From: Methanobacteriales archaeon HGW-Methanobacteriales-1 | Lineage (GTDB): Archaea > Methanobacteriota > Methanobacteria > Methanobacteriales > Methanobacteriaceae | Assembly: GCA_002839705.1 (NCBI GenBank) | Contig: PGYO01000006.1 | Span: forward strand, 39,889 to 103,888 | Length of the DNA: 64,000 bases | Direction of reading: 5' to 3' | Notes under the pieces: generated by a model | Told to the model about the DNA's origin: nothing | Database searches by the model: none | What the model saw: the letters and a program-made list of their open reading frames with translations, nothing else | Program-made: the position numbers and the translations under genes | Shown here: piece after piece, positions 19,166 through 28,353 of the stretch | Position numbering within the stretch: the first letter of the stretch is position 1 | How the letters are laid out: each line of letters opens with the position of its first letter

Positions 19166-20425
19166 CTAGGCTATCATACTTATTACCAGTCCGATACTTA
19201 GGCCCATTACAATTAAAACAGTAGCAATGGAAACGAAGTTAAATAATCGGGAATTAACATGTTCACCCATTATACTTTTATCATTAATGATTAAAAGCAT
19301 TAATATCAGTACAAATGGTAGAAGCAATCCATTAGCTACTTGGGATAGATAAAGTATGGATAATAAAGGCACATTGGGAACCATGATTATTATAACTGCT
19401 AATATTATCAATCCTAGATATAATCCGTGAAAAATGGGTGCTTCCCGGAAGCTTTTGGAGACTCCAGCTTCAAAACCTAAACTTTCACAAACATAATATG
19501 CTGTAGAAAGAGGTAATATACTGGCTGCAAATAAAGAAGCATTTAAAAAACCAAAGGCAAATAATATGCTGGCATATTGCCCGGCCAGAGGAACCAGGGC
19601 TTTGGAAACATCGGCAACATCGTTTACTTCTATTCCACTACTAAATATGGTTGCAGCACAGGCTAAAACAATGAAAAAGGCCACAATATTAACTACTATA
19701 GCTCCAATAACCGCATCTGCTTTGGAATATTTCAGGTTTTTTAAACTAATTCCTTTTTCTACCACGGAGGATTGGAGATAGAACATCATCCAGGGAGCAA
19801 TAGTAGTACCTACCATCCCTATTACCATGGTTATATATGCCGTACTAATGGTTAACTGAGGCATTATCACACTTTGGGCAGCAAACCCCCAGTTAGGCTG
19901 GGCCAGAAATCCCGCAATGATGTATGAAAAATAAAGAGCAGAAGCTAACAAAAAGATTTTTTCCACACTTTTATAAGTTCCTTTTACTACCAAAAGCCAT
20001 ACAAATAGTGCGGCCAGGGGTAAGGCTATAACTCGTGGAATACCAAATATCCCGGTACTTACGGCGATTCCTGAAAATTCAGCCAACACATTACCAAAAT
20101 TGGCAAGTAAAAGTGCTATCATCATTAAGAATGTGAATTTAACTCCTACTTTCTCACGAATGAGATCGGCCAATCCTTTACCCGTTACAATACCCATTCT
20201 TACGCCCATTTCTTGAATAACAGCTAATGCTATTATCATGGGAATAAATAGCCATAATAAACTATAACCAAACTGTGAACCGGCCAGTGAATAAGTGGTT
20301 ATACCTCCAGCATCGTTATCTACGTTTGCCGTAATTATACCGGGCCCCATCACTGAGAGAAAAATTATAAAGCTGATGATGAAAGGATTTTTAAGAATCC
20401 TACGGCTAAAAATACGGAAATCCAT
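19166..20425 (-). CDS. Nramp-related divalent cation transporter with non-canonical metal site
   Basis: About 419 residues, 11 hydrophobic helices, Nramp/SLC11 family. In TM1 the usual DPGN is DNDA (NVDNDAGGI): the Asp is kept and the Asn is Ala. In TM6 the metal-binding Met-Pro-His is Ala-Pro-Trp (GTTIAPWMM). Loss of the Met ligand argues against Mn/Fe selectivity and recalls Nramp-related Mg transporters. The start ATG 20425 follows GTGAT-AACT; GTG 20434 is upstream in frame. The next gene on the same strand is a soluble MgtE-like sensor, which supports a Mg2+ role. Transport specificity is inferred. Confidence 0.82.
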   Translation of the reverse strand: MDFRIFSRRILKNPFIISFIIFLSVMGPGIITANVDNDAGGITTYSLAGSQFGYSLLWLFIPMIIALAVIQEMGVRMGIVTGKGLADLIREKVGVKFTFLMMIALLLANFGNVLAEFSGIAVSTGIFGIPRVIALPLAALFVWLLVVKGTYKSVEKIFLLASALYFSYIIAGFLAQPNWGFAAQSVIMPQLTISTAYITMVIGMVGTTIAPWMMFYLQSSVVEKGISLKNLKYSKADAVIGAIVVNIVAFFIVLACAATIFSSGIEVNDVADVSKALVPLAGQYASILFAFGFLNASLFAASILPLSTAYYVCESLGFEAGVSKSFREAPIFHGLYLGLIILAVIIIMVPNVPLLSILYLSQVANGLLLPFVLILMLLIINDKSIMGEHVNSRLFNFVSIATVLIVMGLSIGLVISMIA

Positions 20426-20649
20426 AGTTATCACGGTTATAATTGATTTAAATATTAATTTATAAGTTAAAATTAATTTAAAAAATTATTAATTATATTT
20501 GCAATTTTTTAAATTTTTGAAATCAGAATGATATTAGGCTTAAAAAGATACCATATGCTATAAATCCTAGGATAAATTAAATTACGTCTTTACCTAAGTG
20601 TAATTTATTTTTGAATCAATATTTAAAAATTTAATTGAAAATTATTTAA

Positions 20650-21891
20650 TTATCTTCCAAACATCCTTGGAACTCTTTTTTTCCATGCGGTTGGAAGAAC
20701 AATATCTATAGCATCATCTACTGTAATAATGCCCTTTAACTTGCTTTCATTTTCCACAACGGGTAGAGCTATCAAATTGTATTTAGCAATTTGCTGGGCC
20801 ACATCGTGTTGATCATCCATTACATCCACTTTGATGATGTTGGTATGCATAAAATCAGCAACTGGGGTTTCAGGATCTACTAAGAGAATATCTCTCATGG
20901 AAGTTACTCCCACCAGATCTTCATCTTTAGAGACTACATAGATATAGTATATTGTTTCTACATCTTTAGCAATCTCACGAAGTGAATTCATTACTTCACC
21001 GGCAGTTAATTTTTGATTAACTTCTGCAAATTCAGTGGTCATAATTCCACCAGCGGTGTTTTCAGGATATTCCAGTAACTCCCTCAAATCTTTAGATTCT
21101 TCCGGTTCCATTAAATCCAGTAATTCTTCAGCTTTTTCTTCTGTTAAATCTGCTAAAACATCTGCAGCATCATCGGGAGACATTTCATCCAGAATTTCAG
21201 CAGCTCGCTGACTTTCCATTCCTTCGAGTAATGATACTTGTCTTTCAGGGGAAATTTCTTCCAGGGCGTCTGCTGCAGACTCATCATCCAATGAATTTAA
21301 AATAGTTAATGATTCATTTAGGCCTAATTGGTCCATAATTTCGGCCATATCTGCCGGGTGGAGCTTTTTTATATTTTGTTTAGGAACTTTTAATTTAAGT
21401 TTTGAATAATCACTTTTTAAAGTGTCAATATCTTCCCAGGAGATGAGGTCTTCGCTTGAACTGATACCCAGTGGTTTAGTAATTTTTTCCAATCCTAATC
21501 TTCTTAATATGCCGCTGAATCCAATATCAACACCAATGACGTGATAATGACCATTAGTAGGTGATATTTTAAGATCATTTACTCGTCTGACTTTTTTATC
21601 CTCGATATCTACTACTTGCCTATCAATGACATCTTTAAAGAGACATATTTCGTGTTTTTTTAGTTCGTATTCTTTTAATTGATTTAAATCAGATTTCAAG
21701 ATAATTTCTTTATTTATATTGTCCACATATTTCCAGGAGATACTCATTAATTTTTTATCAGAAGTATTTATTGTAAGGGCTTTAATTATGGGGTATGAGT
21801 GAAGTGGTGAGACTATCACGTCTTTTAATTTTCCAATTTCGGCACCATCTGGTGTAATGACTGGTTTTTTAATAAACTCACTTATGTACAA
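20650..21891 (-). CDS. Soluble MgtE_N/CBS protein with N-terminal PRC barrel
   Basis: About 413 residues, no membrane helix. Domains in order are a PRC-barrel (about 1-80) and a second PRC-like part (about 95-160), an MgtE N-terminal superhelix (about 175-275, repeats such as HPADMAEIMDQLG, SPDDAADVLADL, LMEPEESKDL), then two CBS domains (about 280-400). This is the cytosolic Mg2+-sensing half of the MgtE channel without its membrane pore. I place the start at TTG 21891, four bases after AGGAGGTGAA; GTG 21900 lies inside that site. It lies upstream of the Nramp-like transporter on the same strand. Confidence 0.85.
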   Translation of the reverse strand: MYISEFIKKPVITPDGAEIGKLKDVIVSPLHSYPIIKALTINTSDKKLMSISWKYVDNINKEIILKSDLNQLKEYELKKHEICLFKDVIDRQVVDIEDKKVRRVNDLKISPTNGHYHVIGVDIGFSGILRRLGLEKITKPLGISSSEDLISWEDIDTLKSDYSKLKLKVPKQNIKKLHPADMAEIMDQLGLNESLTILNSLDDESAADALEEISPERQVSLLEGMESQRAAEILDEMSPDDAADVLADLTEEKAEELLDLMEPEESKDLRELLEYPENTAGGIMTTEFAEVNQKLTAGEVMNSLREIAKDVETIYYIYVVSKDEDLVGVTSMRDILLVDPETPVADFMHTNIIKVDVMDDQHDVAQQIAKYNLIALPVVENESKLKGIITVDDAIDIVLPTAWKKRVPRMFGR

Positions 21892-21957
21892 GCCGTTCAC
21901 CTCCTTTGTTGATTATATTTGATTATTTATAATGATTTATAATATGGCTAGATTTAA

Positions 21958-22398
21958 TTAAAACGGTGGAGTCATGGTTTCTTTAACTCTTTCCATTACA
22001 ATCATTTCAGTTAAATCTTCTACTCCGTCAACCGAACGAATTTTGCTGTTAACTATCTTATTAAGCTCTTCCAGATCATGGGCCCAGACTTTTATAAGAA
22101 TATCATATTCTCCAGAAATACTATAAACTTCTGATACTTCTGCAAGTTTAGATAGTTCAATCTCAACATTTTTATGCTTTTCAGATTCTGTTTGAATAAT
22201 GATAATGGCAGTAACAGTTAAACCTAGTTTGTTTTGATCTAAAATTACCGTATATTGTTTTATAGCATCATTTTCCAGCTTTTTCAGTCGGTTGGAAATT
22301 GTGGCATCTGGCACGTCTATGTCTTTTGACATTTGGGAGAGGGTTATCCTAGAATTTTTCATCAGGGAGCGAATTATATCTGAATCTATCTCATCCAT
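21958..22398 (-). CDS. Lrp/AsnC-family transcription regulator
   Basis: A 146-residue Lrp/AsnC protein: an N-terminal winged HTH ([20 protein letters not shown], then [14 protein letters not shown]) and a C-terminal RAM/ligand domain (about residues 65-140, with [17 protein letters not shown]). Archaeal Lrp proteins regulate amino-acid and central metabolism. It lies upstream of, and in the same orientation as, the MgtE-like gene, 66 bases apart, so it may regulate the Mg pair or be autoregulated. It is the only dedicated DNA-binding regulator in the window and thus one candidate for the TATAAC operators, without direct support. Confidence 0.9.
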   Translation of the reverse strand: MDEIDSDIIRSLMKNSRITLSQMSKDIDVPDATISNRLKKLENDAIKQYTVILDQNKLGLTVTAIIIIQTESEKHKNVEIELSKLAEVSEVYSISGEYDILIKVWAHDLEELNKIVNSKIRSVDGVEDLTEMIVMERVKETMTPPF

Positions 22399-22623
22399 TT
22401 AATTTCACCATATTTATTAAATTTTCTAAATTTCTATAATTAAACTTAGTATCCTACTATTAATATATAAATATATGGGAAGATTACCAATATTTTTTTA
22501 GTTATTAGGAAATTTACCAAAAAAAATTTTTATTTTGAGAAATTTTTAAATAATTATAATTAACTTAATCTTGAACTTATTCAAATAATAAAATTTCATT
22601 GAATTGTTTATTCCTTAAATTGC

Positions 22624-23559
22624 TTATTTTAAGATTATAATCACGAAATAAATGTCAATTAAAAATGAAATTAAAAAAAGAGTAGCTACATTAATAATGG
22701 CGAAATTCGTGGCGATTTTTTTTGCCGAAGGCCTTTTTATCAACTCGATTATTCCTAAAATTAATGAAATAATGGATATTAATGCCAATATTTGGAAGTT
22801 TATATTCGAGGGAAATATATGGAGATAGGGTATTAGTAAAAATGAGGTGGTGGCCAATATAGCAGAAATTCCAATAATTTTAAAGCCAAAAGGGCGACCA
22901 TAAGATACAATTAGATTCTTTTTACCCCCTAATTTATCTCCTTCCATATCTGGGATTTCAAAACTGCAAATAAATATTAACTGGAAAAAAATAATGGGAA
23001 TGCAGAAAATCCAGAATGGCAGATTTAAAGTTCCCATCAATGTAAAATAACCCGCGCCTAGAAATATAATGACGGCTATTATATTGGATAACTCTCCTAA
23101 ATTGCGATAAGCTAATTTTATGGGTGGTGCAGTATAAAACCAGGCTAAAAGATTTCCAAATAGTAAAAATAAGAAATAACTTAGGGGATAGTTAAAAATT
23201 ATAATAAATAATGCTGCCAGCGAAACAGATAAACTCATTAGTGCTAGGGAGAACCATTTAGAAAATTCTTTTAATTCTGGATTTTCCACCAGAATTCCAC
23301 TGCCTCCTGATATGGGGGTGGGATTATTAAATTTGTCCAATTCACTATCAAAGTAGTCATTACTGTAATGTACAGATAGATGGGCCAGCATCAAAATTAC
23401 ATATCCTAATAAAAACTTGTTTAAAACAAAGGGTGCACTAATTAAAATGGCAAGAAGGGCACCCATGGTAAAAATAAGAAAATCCCCAACTAAATATTGT
23501 GGCCTACCTAATTTTACAATTTTTTTAAAAAGATCTGCTTTAGAATCAATGTTTTTCAT
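22624..23559 (-). CDS. UbiA-family prenyltransferase (copy 1)
   Basis: A 311-residue polytopic membrane protein. Both Asp-rich motifs of UbiA prenyltransferases are present: NDYFDSELDKF near residue 67 and DMEGDKLGGKKN near residue 205. It has eight to nine hydrophobic helices. The aromatic or lipid acceptor is unknown; MenA-like quinone or heme-type acceptors are possible in the family. A close paralogue lies directly upstream on the same strand (102 bases apart), a tandem duplication. Confidence 0.87.
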   Translation of the reverse strand: MKNIDSKADLFKKIVKLGRPQYLVGDFLIFTMGALLAILISAPFVLNKFLLGYVILMLAHLSVHYSNDYFDSELDKFNNPTPISGGSGILVENPELKEFSKWFSLALMSLSVSLAALFIIIFNYPLSYFLFLLFGNLLAWFYTAPPIKLAYRNLGELSNIIAVIIFLGAGYFTLMGTLNLPFWIFCIPIIFFQLIFICSFEIPDMEGDKLGGKKNLIVSYGRPFGFKIIGISAILATTSFLLIPYLHIFPSNINFQILALISIISLILGIIELIKRPSAKKIATNFAIINVATLFLISFLIDIYFVIIILK

Positions 23560-23661
23560 GGTATTGCCCAGAATATTTTAAGGAATAGGTATAAATACTC
23601 ATTCTAATCATATTATTTATCTATTTTCACTCAGTTCTTTTAAAAATAAACTAGGAATTGT

Positions 23662-24588
23662 TTATTTTATTAAATATATAAAATAACAATTAATCAAGAT
23701 TATTGCAGTAAAAATAGACGCAAGATTATATATACAGTATGGGGTAGCGGTTTTTTTATTCACTGGCCTTTTTATAATTTCAATTATTCCCAAGGTTAAT
23801 GGAATCAATGATATTAGGGTCAATAACTGGAAGTTTATGATGGATGGAAATAAGGGGGTATATGGCATTAATATGAAGGATAATGTGGCCAAAAAGGATG
23901 CCATAGCTATTAATTTAAAGCCAAATGAACGACCACGTGTAGCAATCCATGTATTTTTACCACCAAGTTTATCTCCTTCCATATCCGGGATTTCAACACT
24001 GCTGGTAAACATCAACTGCCAGAATATGATGGGAATAGCAAATATCAAAAAAGTGAGATCCAAAGTTCCCATTAATGTAAAATAACCCAATCCTGGAAAT
24101 AAGAGGCCAATTGCAGTATTCCCAAACTCACCTACGCCTCGGTATGATAGTTTAAGTGGTGGGGCGGCATAAAACCAGGATAATAAATTTGCAAAGATTA
24201 CAAATATTATAAACCAGTACGTGTAAGAAAAAATGATGGTAAAGGCCACTGAAAGAGTAATGGCTAATAATATGAGTGTTATAGCAATTTTTTTAGATAA
24301 TTCACGCCACTGCGGATTCTCTATTAGAACTCCACTGCCTCCGGATATGGGGGTGGGTGTGACAAATTGGTCTGCCTGGTAATCGAAGTAATCATTGTGG
24401 TAATGAACAGCCAGGGTAGATAAAAATAAAATGGCATAACCCCATATAAATTTGTCTGAAATAAAATTAGCACCAAGTAAAATGGCCAGTAAAGCACCCA
24501 TACTGTAATAAAAGAACAAACCCACGGCAAATTGAGGCTTTCCTAATTTGATTATTTTAAATAAATTTTTGGAGTTATAAACATTAAT
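23662..24588 (-). CDS. UbiA-family prenyltransferase (copy 2), probable ATT start
   Basis: About 308 residues if translated from ATT 24588. The Asp-rich motifs are NDYFDYQADQF and DMEGDKLGGKNT, as in the tandem copy. The first standard codon is GTG 24525, but homology to copy 1 continues upstream of it (LFKIIKLGKPQF against LFKKIVKLGRPQY), right back to ATT, which aligns with the ATG of copy 1. A GGTGAT site lies exactly three bases before the ATT, the spacing used elsewhere in this genome. No ATG, GTG or TTG lies in frame between GTG 24525 and the upstream stop. Confidence 0.85.
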   Translation of the reverse strand: MNVYNSKNLFKIIKLGKPQFAVGLFFYYSMGALLAILLGANFISDKFIWGYAILFLSTLAVHYHNDYFDYQADQFVTPTPISGGSGVLIENPQWRELSKKIAITLILLAITLSVAFTIIFSYTYWFIIFVIFANLLSWFYAAPPLKLSYRGVGEFGNTAIGLLFPGLGYFTLMGTLDLTFLIFAIPIIFWQLMFTSSVEIPDMEGDKLGGKNTWIATRGRSFGFKLIAMASFLATLSFILMPYTPLFPSIINFQLLTLISLIPLTLGIIEIIKRPVNKKTATPYCIYNLASIFTAIILINCYFIYLIK

Positions 24589-24669
24589 AAAATCACCTTC
24601 AAAAAGATATAATATTAGTTAGATGCAAAATTTTGCATTACTATTTCATCAGGCCCTAAATTAGAACTG

Positions 24670-24762
24670 TTATTTTCGTTTTTGACTATTATCAGTACAT
24701 CCTGGAATAATAACTGCTCTGGATATAATAACGAAACTAATAATCGAATACATCATATTCAT
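24670..24762 (-). CDS. Possible 30-residue peptide upstream of ubiA copy 2
   Basis: An ATG five bases after a very strong GAGGAGGCAG site starts a short hydrophobic peptide (MNMMYSIISFVIISRA...) that stops after 30 codons. Another frame then stays open to within 25 bases of the ubiA copy 2 ribosome binding site, so this may be a frameshifted small membrane protein or a leader peptide. Only the translation signal supports it. Confidence 0.3.
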   Translation of the reverse strand: MNMMYSIISFVIISRAVIIPGCTDNSQKRK

Positions 24763-24941
24763 AACTGCCTCCTCTTTTAGGATAATGTATCAATAGTTAT
24801 AATTTGTTTTCAGAGCTTAAAATGTTATTTAAAGTGGAAATGTTACTTTAATCAATATGATGAAATAATTCCATCTACGCTTTTTTAAAAAATTATTATT
24901 ACTATGAAATTCAAATATATACCAAAAATAGAGGTGATTAT

Positions 24942-25301
24942 ATGAATAGAGTAATTCACTTTGAAATACCTGCAGAAAATCCAGAACGGGCCATAAAATT
25001 CTATGAAGATGTGTTTGGATGGGAAATAACTAAATGGGATGGACCATTTGATTACTGGTTAATAAAAACCGGTGAAGAAGGCGAACCTGGAATTAATGGG
25101 GCCTTAATGACTAAAGAAATGGGGGACATAGTTAAAAACACCATTGCTGTTGAATCTTTTGATGAATTTGCCAAAAAAATTCAAAAGAATGGTGGAACCA
25201 TGATCACTGAGAAAATGAGTGTTCCTGGAATTGGTATCATGGCCGCCTTTGAAGATACTGAAGGGAATGTTTCGGCTATAATGGAGCCGATTATGGAATA
25301 G
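24942..25301 (+). CDS. VOC-superfamily (glyoxalase-like) protein
   Basis: A 119-residue single VOC domain with beta-alpha-beta-beta-beta repeats: start VIHFEIPAENPERAIKFYEDVFGW and end MAAFEDTEGNVSAIMEP, with metal-ligand-like His6 and Glu near residue 112. Related proteins include glyoxalases and fosfomycin-resistance-type enzymes, but most are of unknown substrate. A strong GAGGTGATTAT site precedes the ATG. The gene stands alone. Confidence 0.85.
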   Translation: MNRVIHFEIPAENPERAIKFYEDVFGWEITKWDGPFDYWLIKTGEEGEPGINGALMTKEMGDIVKNTIAVESFDEFAKKIQKNGGTMITEKMSVPGIGIMAAFEDTEGNVSAIMEPIME

Positions 25302-25437
25302 TTCCATTGAATATTTATTAATTTTTTATTATTTATTCTGTAAAATATTGCATCTTTTTAAATTAAATATCTATAAAATTAATTAGTAAAAATATAATAT
25401 TAATAATTCATTGCAATGGGAAAATGTGTTGATTTTC

Positions 25438-25803
25438 ATGAATATTTTAATTGCAGAAACAGAATTTAGCACTATTCTGGATTTAAAAACCATTTTAGGA
25501 AATTTAGGCCATAATGTGCTTGCCTTAGCTTCCAGTGGAGAAGAAGCCATTCAAAAGACGAAAGATTTAAATCCGGATCTAATTTTAATCAATATAAAAT
25601 TAAAAGGCCCCCTGAGTGGTGTAGAGGCGGCCCATAAAATAGAAAATCTTTATAAAATTCCAATTATATTCCTAACGGTTTTTATTAAAAATTGTTTAAA
25701 TAAATCTTTACAACTATCAGAAGACGCTATTGTTTTGAGTAAACCTATAAAAAAGGAACATCTAGAATATGCTATCTCCAGAGCTATTTTGGAGCATAAA
25801 TAG
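25438..25803 (+). CDS. Stand-alone pseudo-receiver domain
   Basis: About 121 residues with a CheY-like fold resembling the receiver domain of the sensor kinase at 53791. The phospho-acceptor position reads [10 protein letters not shown], with Asn52 where receivers have Asp, and the N-terminal acidic pair is reduced (AETE). The late Lys is kept (LSKPIKKEH). It is therefore probably not phosphorylated in the usual way and may act by protein binding. I prefer ATG 25438; the longer frame from TTG 25411 has no better signal. There is no kinase gene adjacent. Confidence 0.75.
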   Translation: MNILIAETEFSTILDLKTILGNLGHNVLALASSGEEAIQKTKDLNPDLILINIKLKGPLSGVEAAHKIENLYKIPIIFLTVFIKNCLNKSLQLSEDAIVLSKPIKKEHLEYAISRAILEHK

Positions 25804-25908
25804 AGAATTTTAGTCTTTAAAAGTGAAAATTGATAAACAATTTTGTTTTTAGTTAAAAAATAAGAAAAATATGGATTTAAAATTAAGTTAATTTATTAAA
25901 ATATGAAT

Positions 25909-26298
25909 TTAAATTGGATTCCTCACTTCAGATTTCCAGGCAACATTATAGAATTTTAAAGCATTATATCCATGAGATTTAAATTTTAAAGTTTTATTCC
26001 CAAGTTTTATTCCATTCATTGTTGCAACTATGGTCATTTTTATTTTGTGAGGTTTAATATTGGTTATGGTGGTTATTATTTTAAGCTTAACTCCATTTTT
26101 TAAATTTTCAGTTTGATAGATTTTTATATAATATTTACTTATTTTGTATGTTTTCCAGGTGTAAGTTCCTGAAGAATCAAAGTCTTTGTCATAGACTGTT
26201 TTATGTCCGTGATCTATTAATTTGCTTGCTGATACTGGACCCATTAGGAATAGTCCAATTATTAGCATGACCCCTAAAATTATCCCCTTATTTTTCAT
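25909..26298 (-). CDS. Small secreted protein, unknown
   Basis: A 129-residue protein with a clear signal peptide (KNKGIILGVMLIIGLFLMG, cleavage likely near VSA-SK). The mature part is basic and beta-rich, with TWKTYKISKYYIKIYQT. The WKTY motif is also found in the small secreted protein at 62917-63360, suggesting one family of extracellular proteins. There is no visible ribosome binding site, so it may be leaderless. Function unknown. Confidence 0.65.
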   Translation of the reverse strand: MKNKGIILGVMLIIGLFLMGPVSASKLIDHGHKTVYDKDFDSSGTYTWKTYKISKYYIKIYQTENLKNGVKLKIITTITNIKPHKIKMTIVATMNGIKLGNKTLKFKSHGYNALKFYNVAWKSEVRNPI

Positions 26299-26503
26299 AA
26301 TTATTATAATTAATACAAGTTATTATTAAAGTTTTATATTATTTTTTTAAATTTAATTTATCTAATCCATGATATCGAAAATGGTATTATGCTAATATTA
26401 AGTGAAAATAGTTTATCCTAGATAAAATAAGCAAATTAAAAAACTAAAATTTAAAATAAGCTAAATCATTAAAATAAATTAAAGAAAAGAAATTAAAAAT
26501 TTA

Positions 26504-26887
26504 TTATTCTTTTTCCTTCTCGGCCTGTTTCTTTTTATAATCTTCAATAGCCGCTTGCAGAGCATCGGCGGCCAGGTTGGAACAATGCATTTTAACTGGT
26601 GGTAAACCTTCTAAGGCATCAGCCACATCGTTTCTGGTTATTTTTAAAGCTTCATCCACGTTTTTGCCCATGGCCAGTTCAGTTACCATACTGCTGGTAG
26701 CAATAGCGGCACCACAGCCAAAGGTTTTGAATTTAATGTCTTCAATTACATCGTCTTTTACTTTGATGTAAATAGTCATTAAATCACCACATGTAGGATT
26801 TCCCACGGTTCCCTCACCGCTTGCATCAGGAATATCTCCCACATTTCTCGGATTAGAGAAATGATCCATTACTTTGTCAGTATACAT
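26504..26887 (-). CDS. iscU: Iron-sulfur cluster scaffold IscU/NifU-like
   Basis: A 127-residue IscU-type scaffold. The three cluster cysteines are seen in NPTCGDLM, FGCGAAIAT and MHCSNLAAD, with the conserved Asp directly after the first Cys pair region. The C-terminus is a Lys/Glu-rich tail. It follows the cysteine desulfurase by nine bases, with a GAGGTGAAATA site, forming an iscS-iscU operon that assembles [Fe-S] clusters. Demand must be high here, given the polyferredoxins and Hdr. Confidence 0.92.
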   Translation of the reverse strand: MYTDKVMDHFSNPRNVGDIPDASGEGTVGNPTCGDLMTIYIKVKDDVIEDIKFKTFGCGAAIATSSMVTELAMGKNVDEALKITRNDVADALEGLPPVKMHCSNLAADALQAAIEDYKKKQAEKEKE

Positions 26888-26896
26888 TATTTCACC

Positions 26897-28063
26897 TCAT
26901 AAATTCTCTGCACTACACCATAGTGGTGATAGTTTTCGCAGAGTTTCAACAGCTTCTTTAATAGATGTTATAGTATATGGTATGTCTTCCGGTTTATTTT
27001 CTTTGCCCAAAGTTAATCTAAGTGATCCATGAGCTGCAACTTCTTCCAATCCTAAAGCCATTAAAACGTGTGAAGGCTCTAAATTCTTAGAAGAACATGC
27101 AGAACCGGTGGAAGCAGCAATGTTTTTAGAATCCAGATGCAATACTAATGATTCTCCTTCTATTCCCGTGAATCTGAAATGAGCATTATTTGGTAGTCTA
27201 TTGTTTCTATCACCATTCAGGTAAGACTCTTCAATATTCTCCAGAACACCATCAATTAATGAATCCCTTAATTTACTGATATAAACTCTGGTTTCTTCTA
27301 AATGAGAATTGGCCAGTGAGCATGCTTTTCCTAGTCCAACTATGCTGGGAATATTTTCAGTTCCGGGTCGGATTCCTCGTTCATGGCCTCCACCGTGAAT
27401 TAAAGGCTCTAGAACTATTCCTTTCCGTACATATAATGCACCAATACCTTTAGGTCCATTCAATTTATGGGCAGATATGGATAAAAGGTCTACATTTAAT
27501 TCAGTAACATTCACCGGTATTTTACCAACACTTTGCACGGCATCGGTGTGGAAGTAAATTCCTTTTTCTCGGGCGATTTTTCCAATTTCAGCAATGGGTT
27601 GAATAGTTCCAATCTCATTGTTGGCGTGCATTATAGTGATAAGGATAGTATCTTCTTTAATGGCTGCTTCCACATCAGAAACTCTAACTATTCCTTCCTC
27701 ATAAACTGGAAGGTAAGTGACTTCAAAACCCTGTGTTTCCAGGTATTTACAAGTTTCTCGGACAGCAGGATGTTCAATAACACTGGTAATTATGTGCTTT
27801 CCTTTACTTTTCCACTTATAAGCAGTTCCTTTTATGGCAATGTTATCGGACTCAGTACCTCCACTGGTGAATATTATTTCCCGAGGACTGGCCCCTATTA
27901 GTGCAGCTACATTTTCTCTGGCAATTTCTAATGCTTTGCGAGCATCTCTACCTAATGAATATAAAGTAGATGCATTACCAAATTCTTCTTTTAAGAATGG
28001 TTCCATTTCTCTTAGAACTTCTGGATCTAAGTGTGAAGTGGCTGAGTTATCCATATAAATCAT
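26897..28063 (-). CDS. iscS: Cysteine desulfurase (IscS/NifS)
   Basis: A 388-residue class V aminotransferase-fold desulfurase. The PLP lysine is in SISAHKLNGPKGIG, a second signature is RGIRPGTENIP, and the active-site cysteine loop is STGSACSSKNLEPSHVL near residue 320. It converts cysteine to alanine plus enzyme persulfide, which feeds IscU just downstream. A strong AGGAGGTAAGG site precedes the ATG. Many methanogens make Fe-S clusters from sulfide without IscS, so its presence beside cysS suggests real cysteine turnover. Confidence 0.93.
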   Translation of the reverse strand: MIYMDNSATSHLDPEVLREMEPFLKEEFGNASTLYSLGRDARKALEIARENVAALIGASPREIIFTSGGTESDNIAIKGTAYKWKSKGKHIITSVIEHPAVRETCKYLETQGFEVTYLPVYEEGIVRVSDVEAAIKEDTILITIMHANNEIGTIQPIAEIGKIAREKGIYFHTDAVQSVGKIPVNVTELNVDLLSISAHKLNGPKGIGALYVRKGIVLEPLIHGGGHERGIRPGTENIPSIVGLGKACSLANSHLEETRVYISKLRDSLIDGVLENIEESYLNGDRNNRLPNNAHFRFTGIEGESLVLHLDSKNIAASTGSACSSKNLEPSHVLMALGLEEVAAHGSLRLTLGKENKPEDIPYTITSIKEAVETLRKLSPLWCSAENL

Positions 28064-28353
28064 TATATCCTTACCTCCTAATTCAAATTGTTAAATTAAT
28101 TAGTTTAAATATGTTTTATGACATTTAATATGTTATTAATTTAAGTTTTATCTGTTATTTAACTTAATCCTGTTTATATCGGAATATTTAAGTTATTTAT
28201 TTGTTTAGATTCCTATTAACTGATTATGACCTATTTATATATAAAAATACTCTATAAATGTGTCTTAAACTAATTTTATAGAATTTGTAAGCATATTAAT
28301 TAATTTACTTATATAAAAATGCATTTAAAATTTAATGGGATGGTTAAATAAAT
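28064..28353. promoter_or_regulatory. Upstream region of iscS-iscU
   Basis: About 290 bases between metX and iscS. A symmetric TATA-like TTTATATATAAA (28230-28241) could serve as a promoter element for iscS on the minus strand. I see no TATAAC-N4-GTTATA operator here, unlike at metX and metY. Confidence 0.35.

Noticed and set aside
28064..28353. A sulfur operator before iscS
   Set aside because: Only isolated GTTA half-sites are present and no pair has the right spacing.
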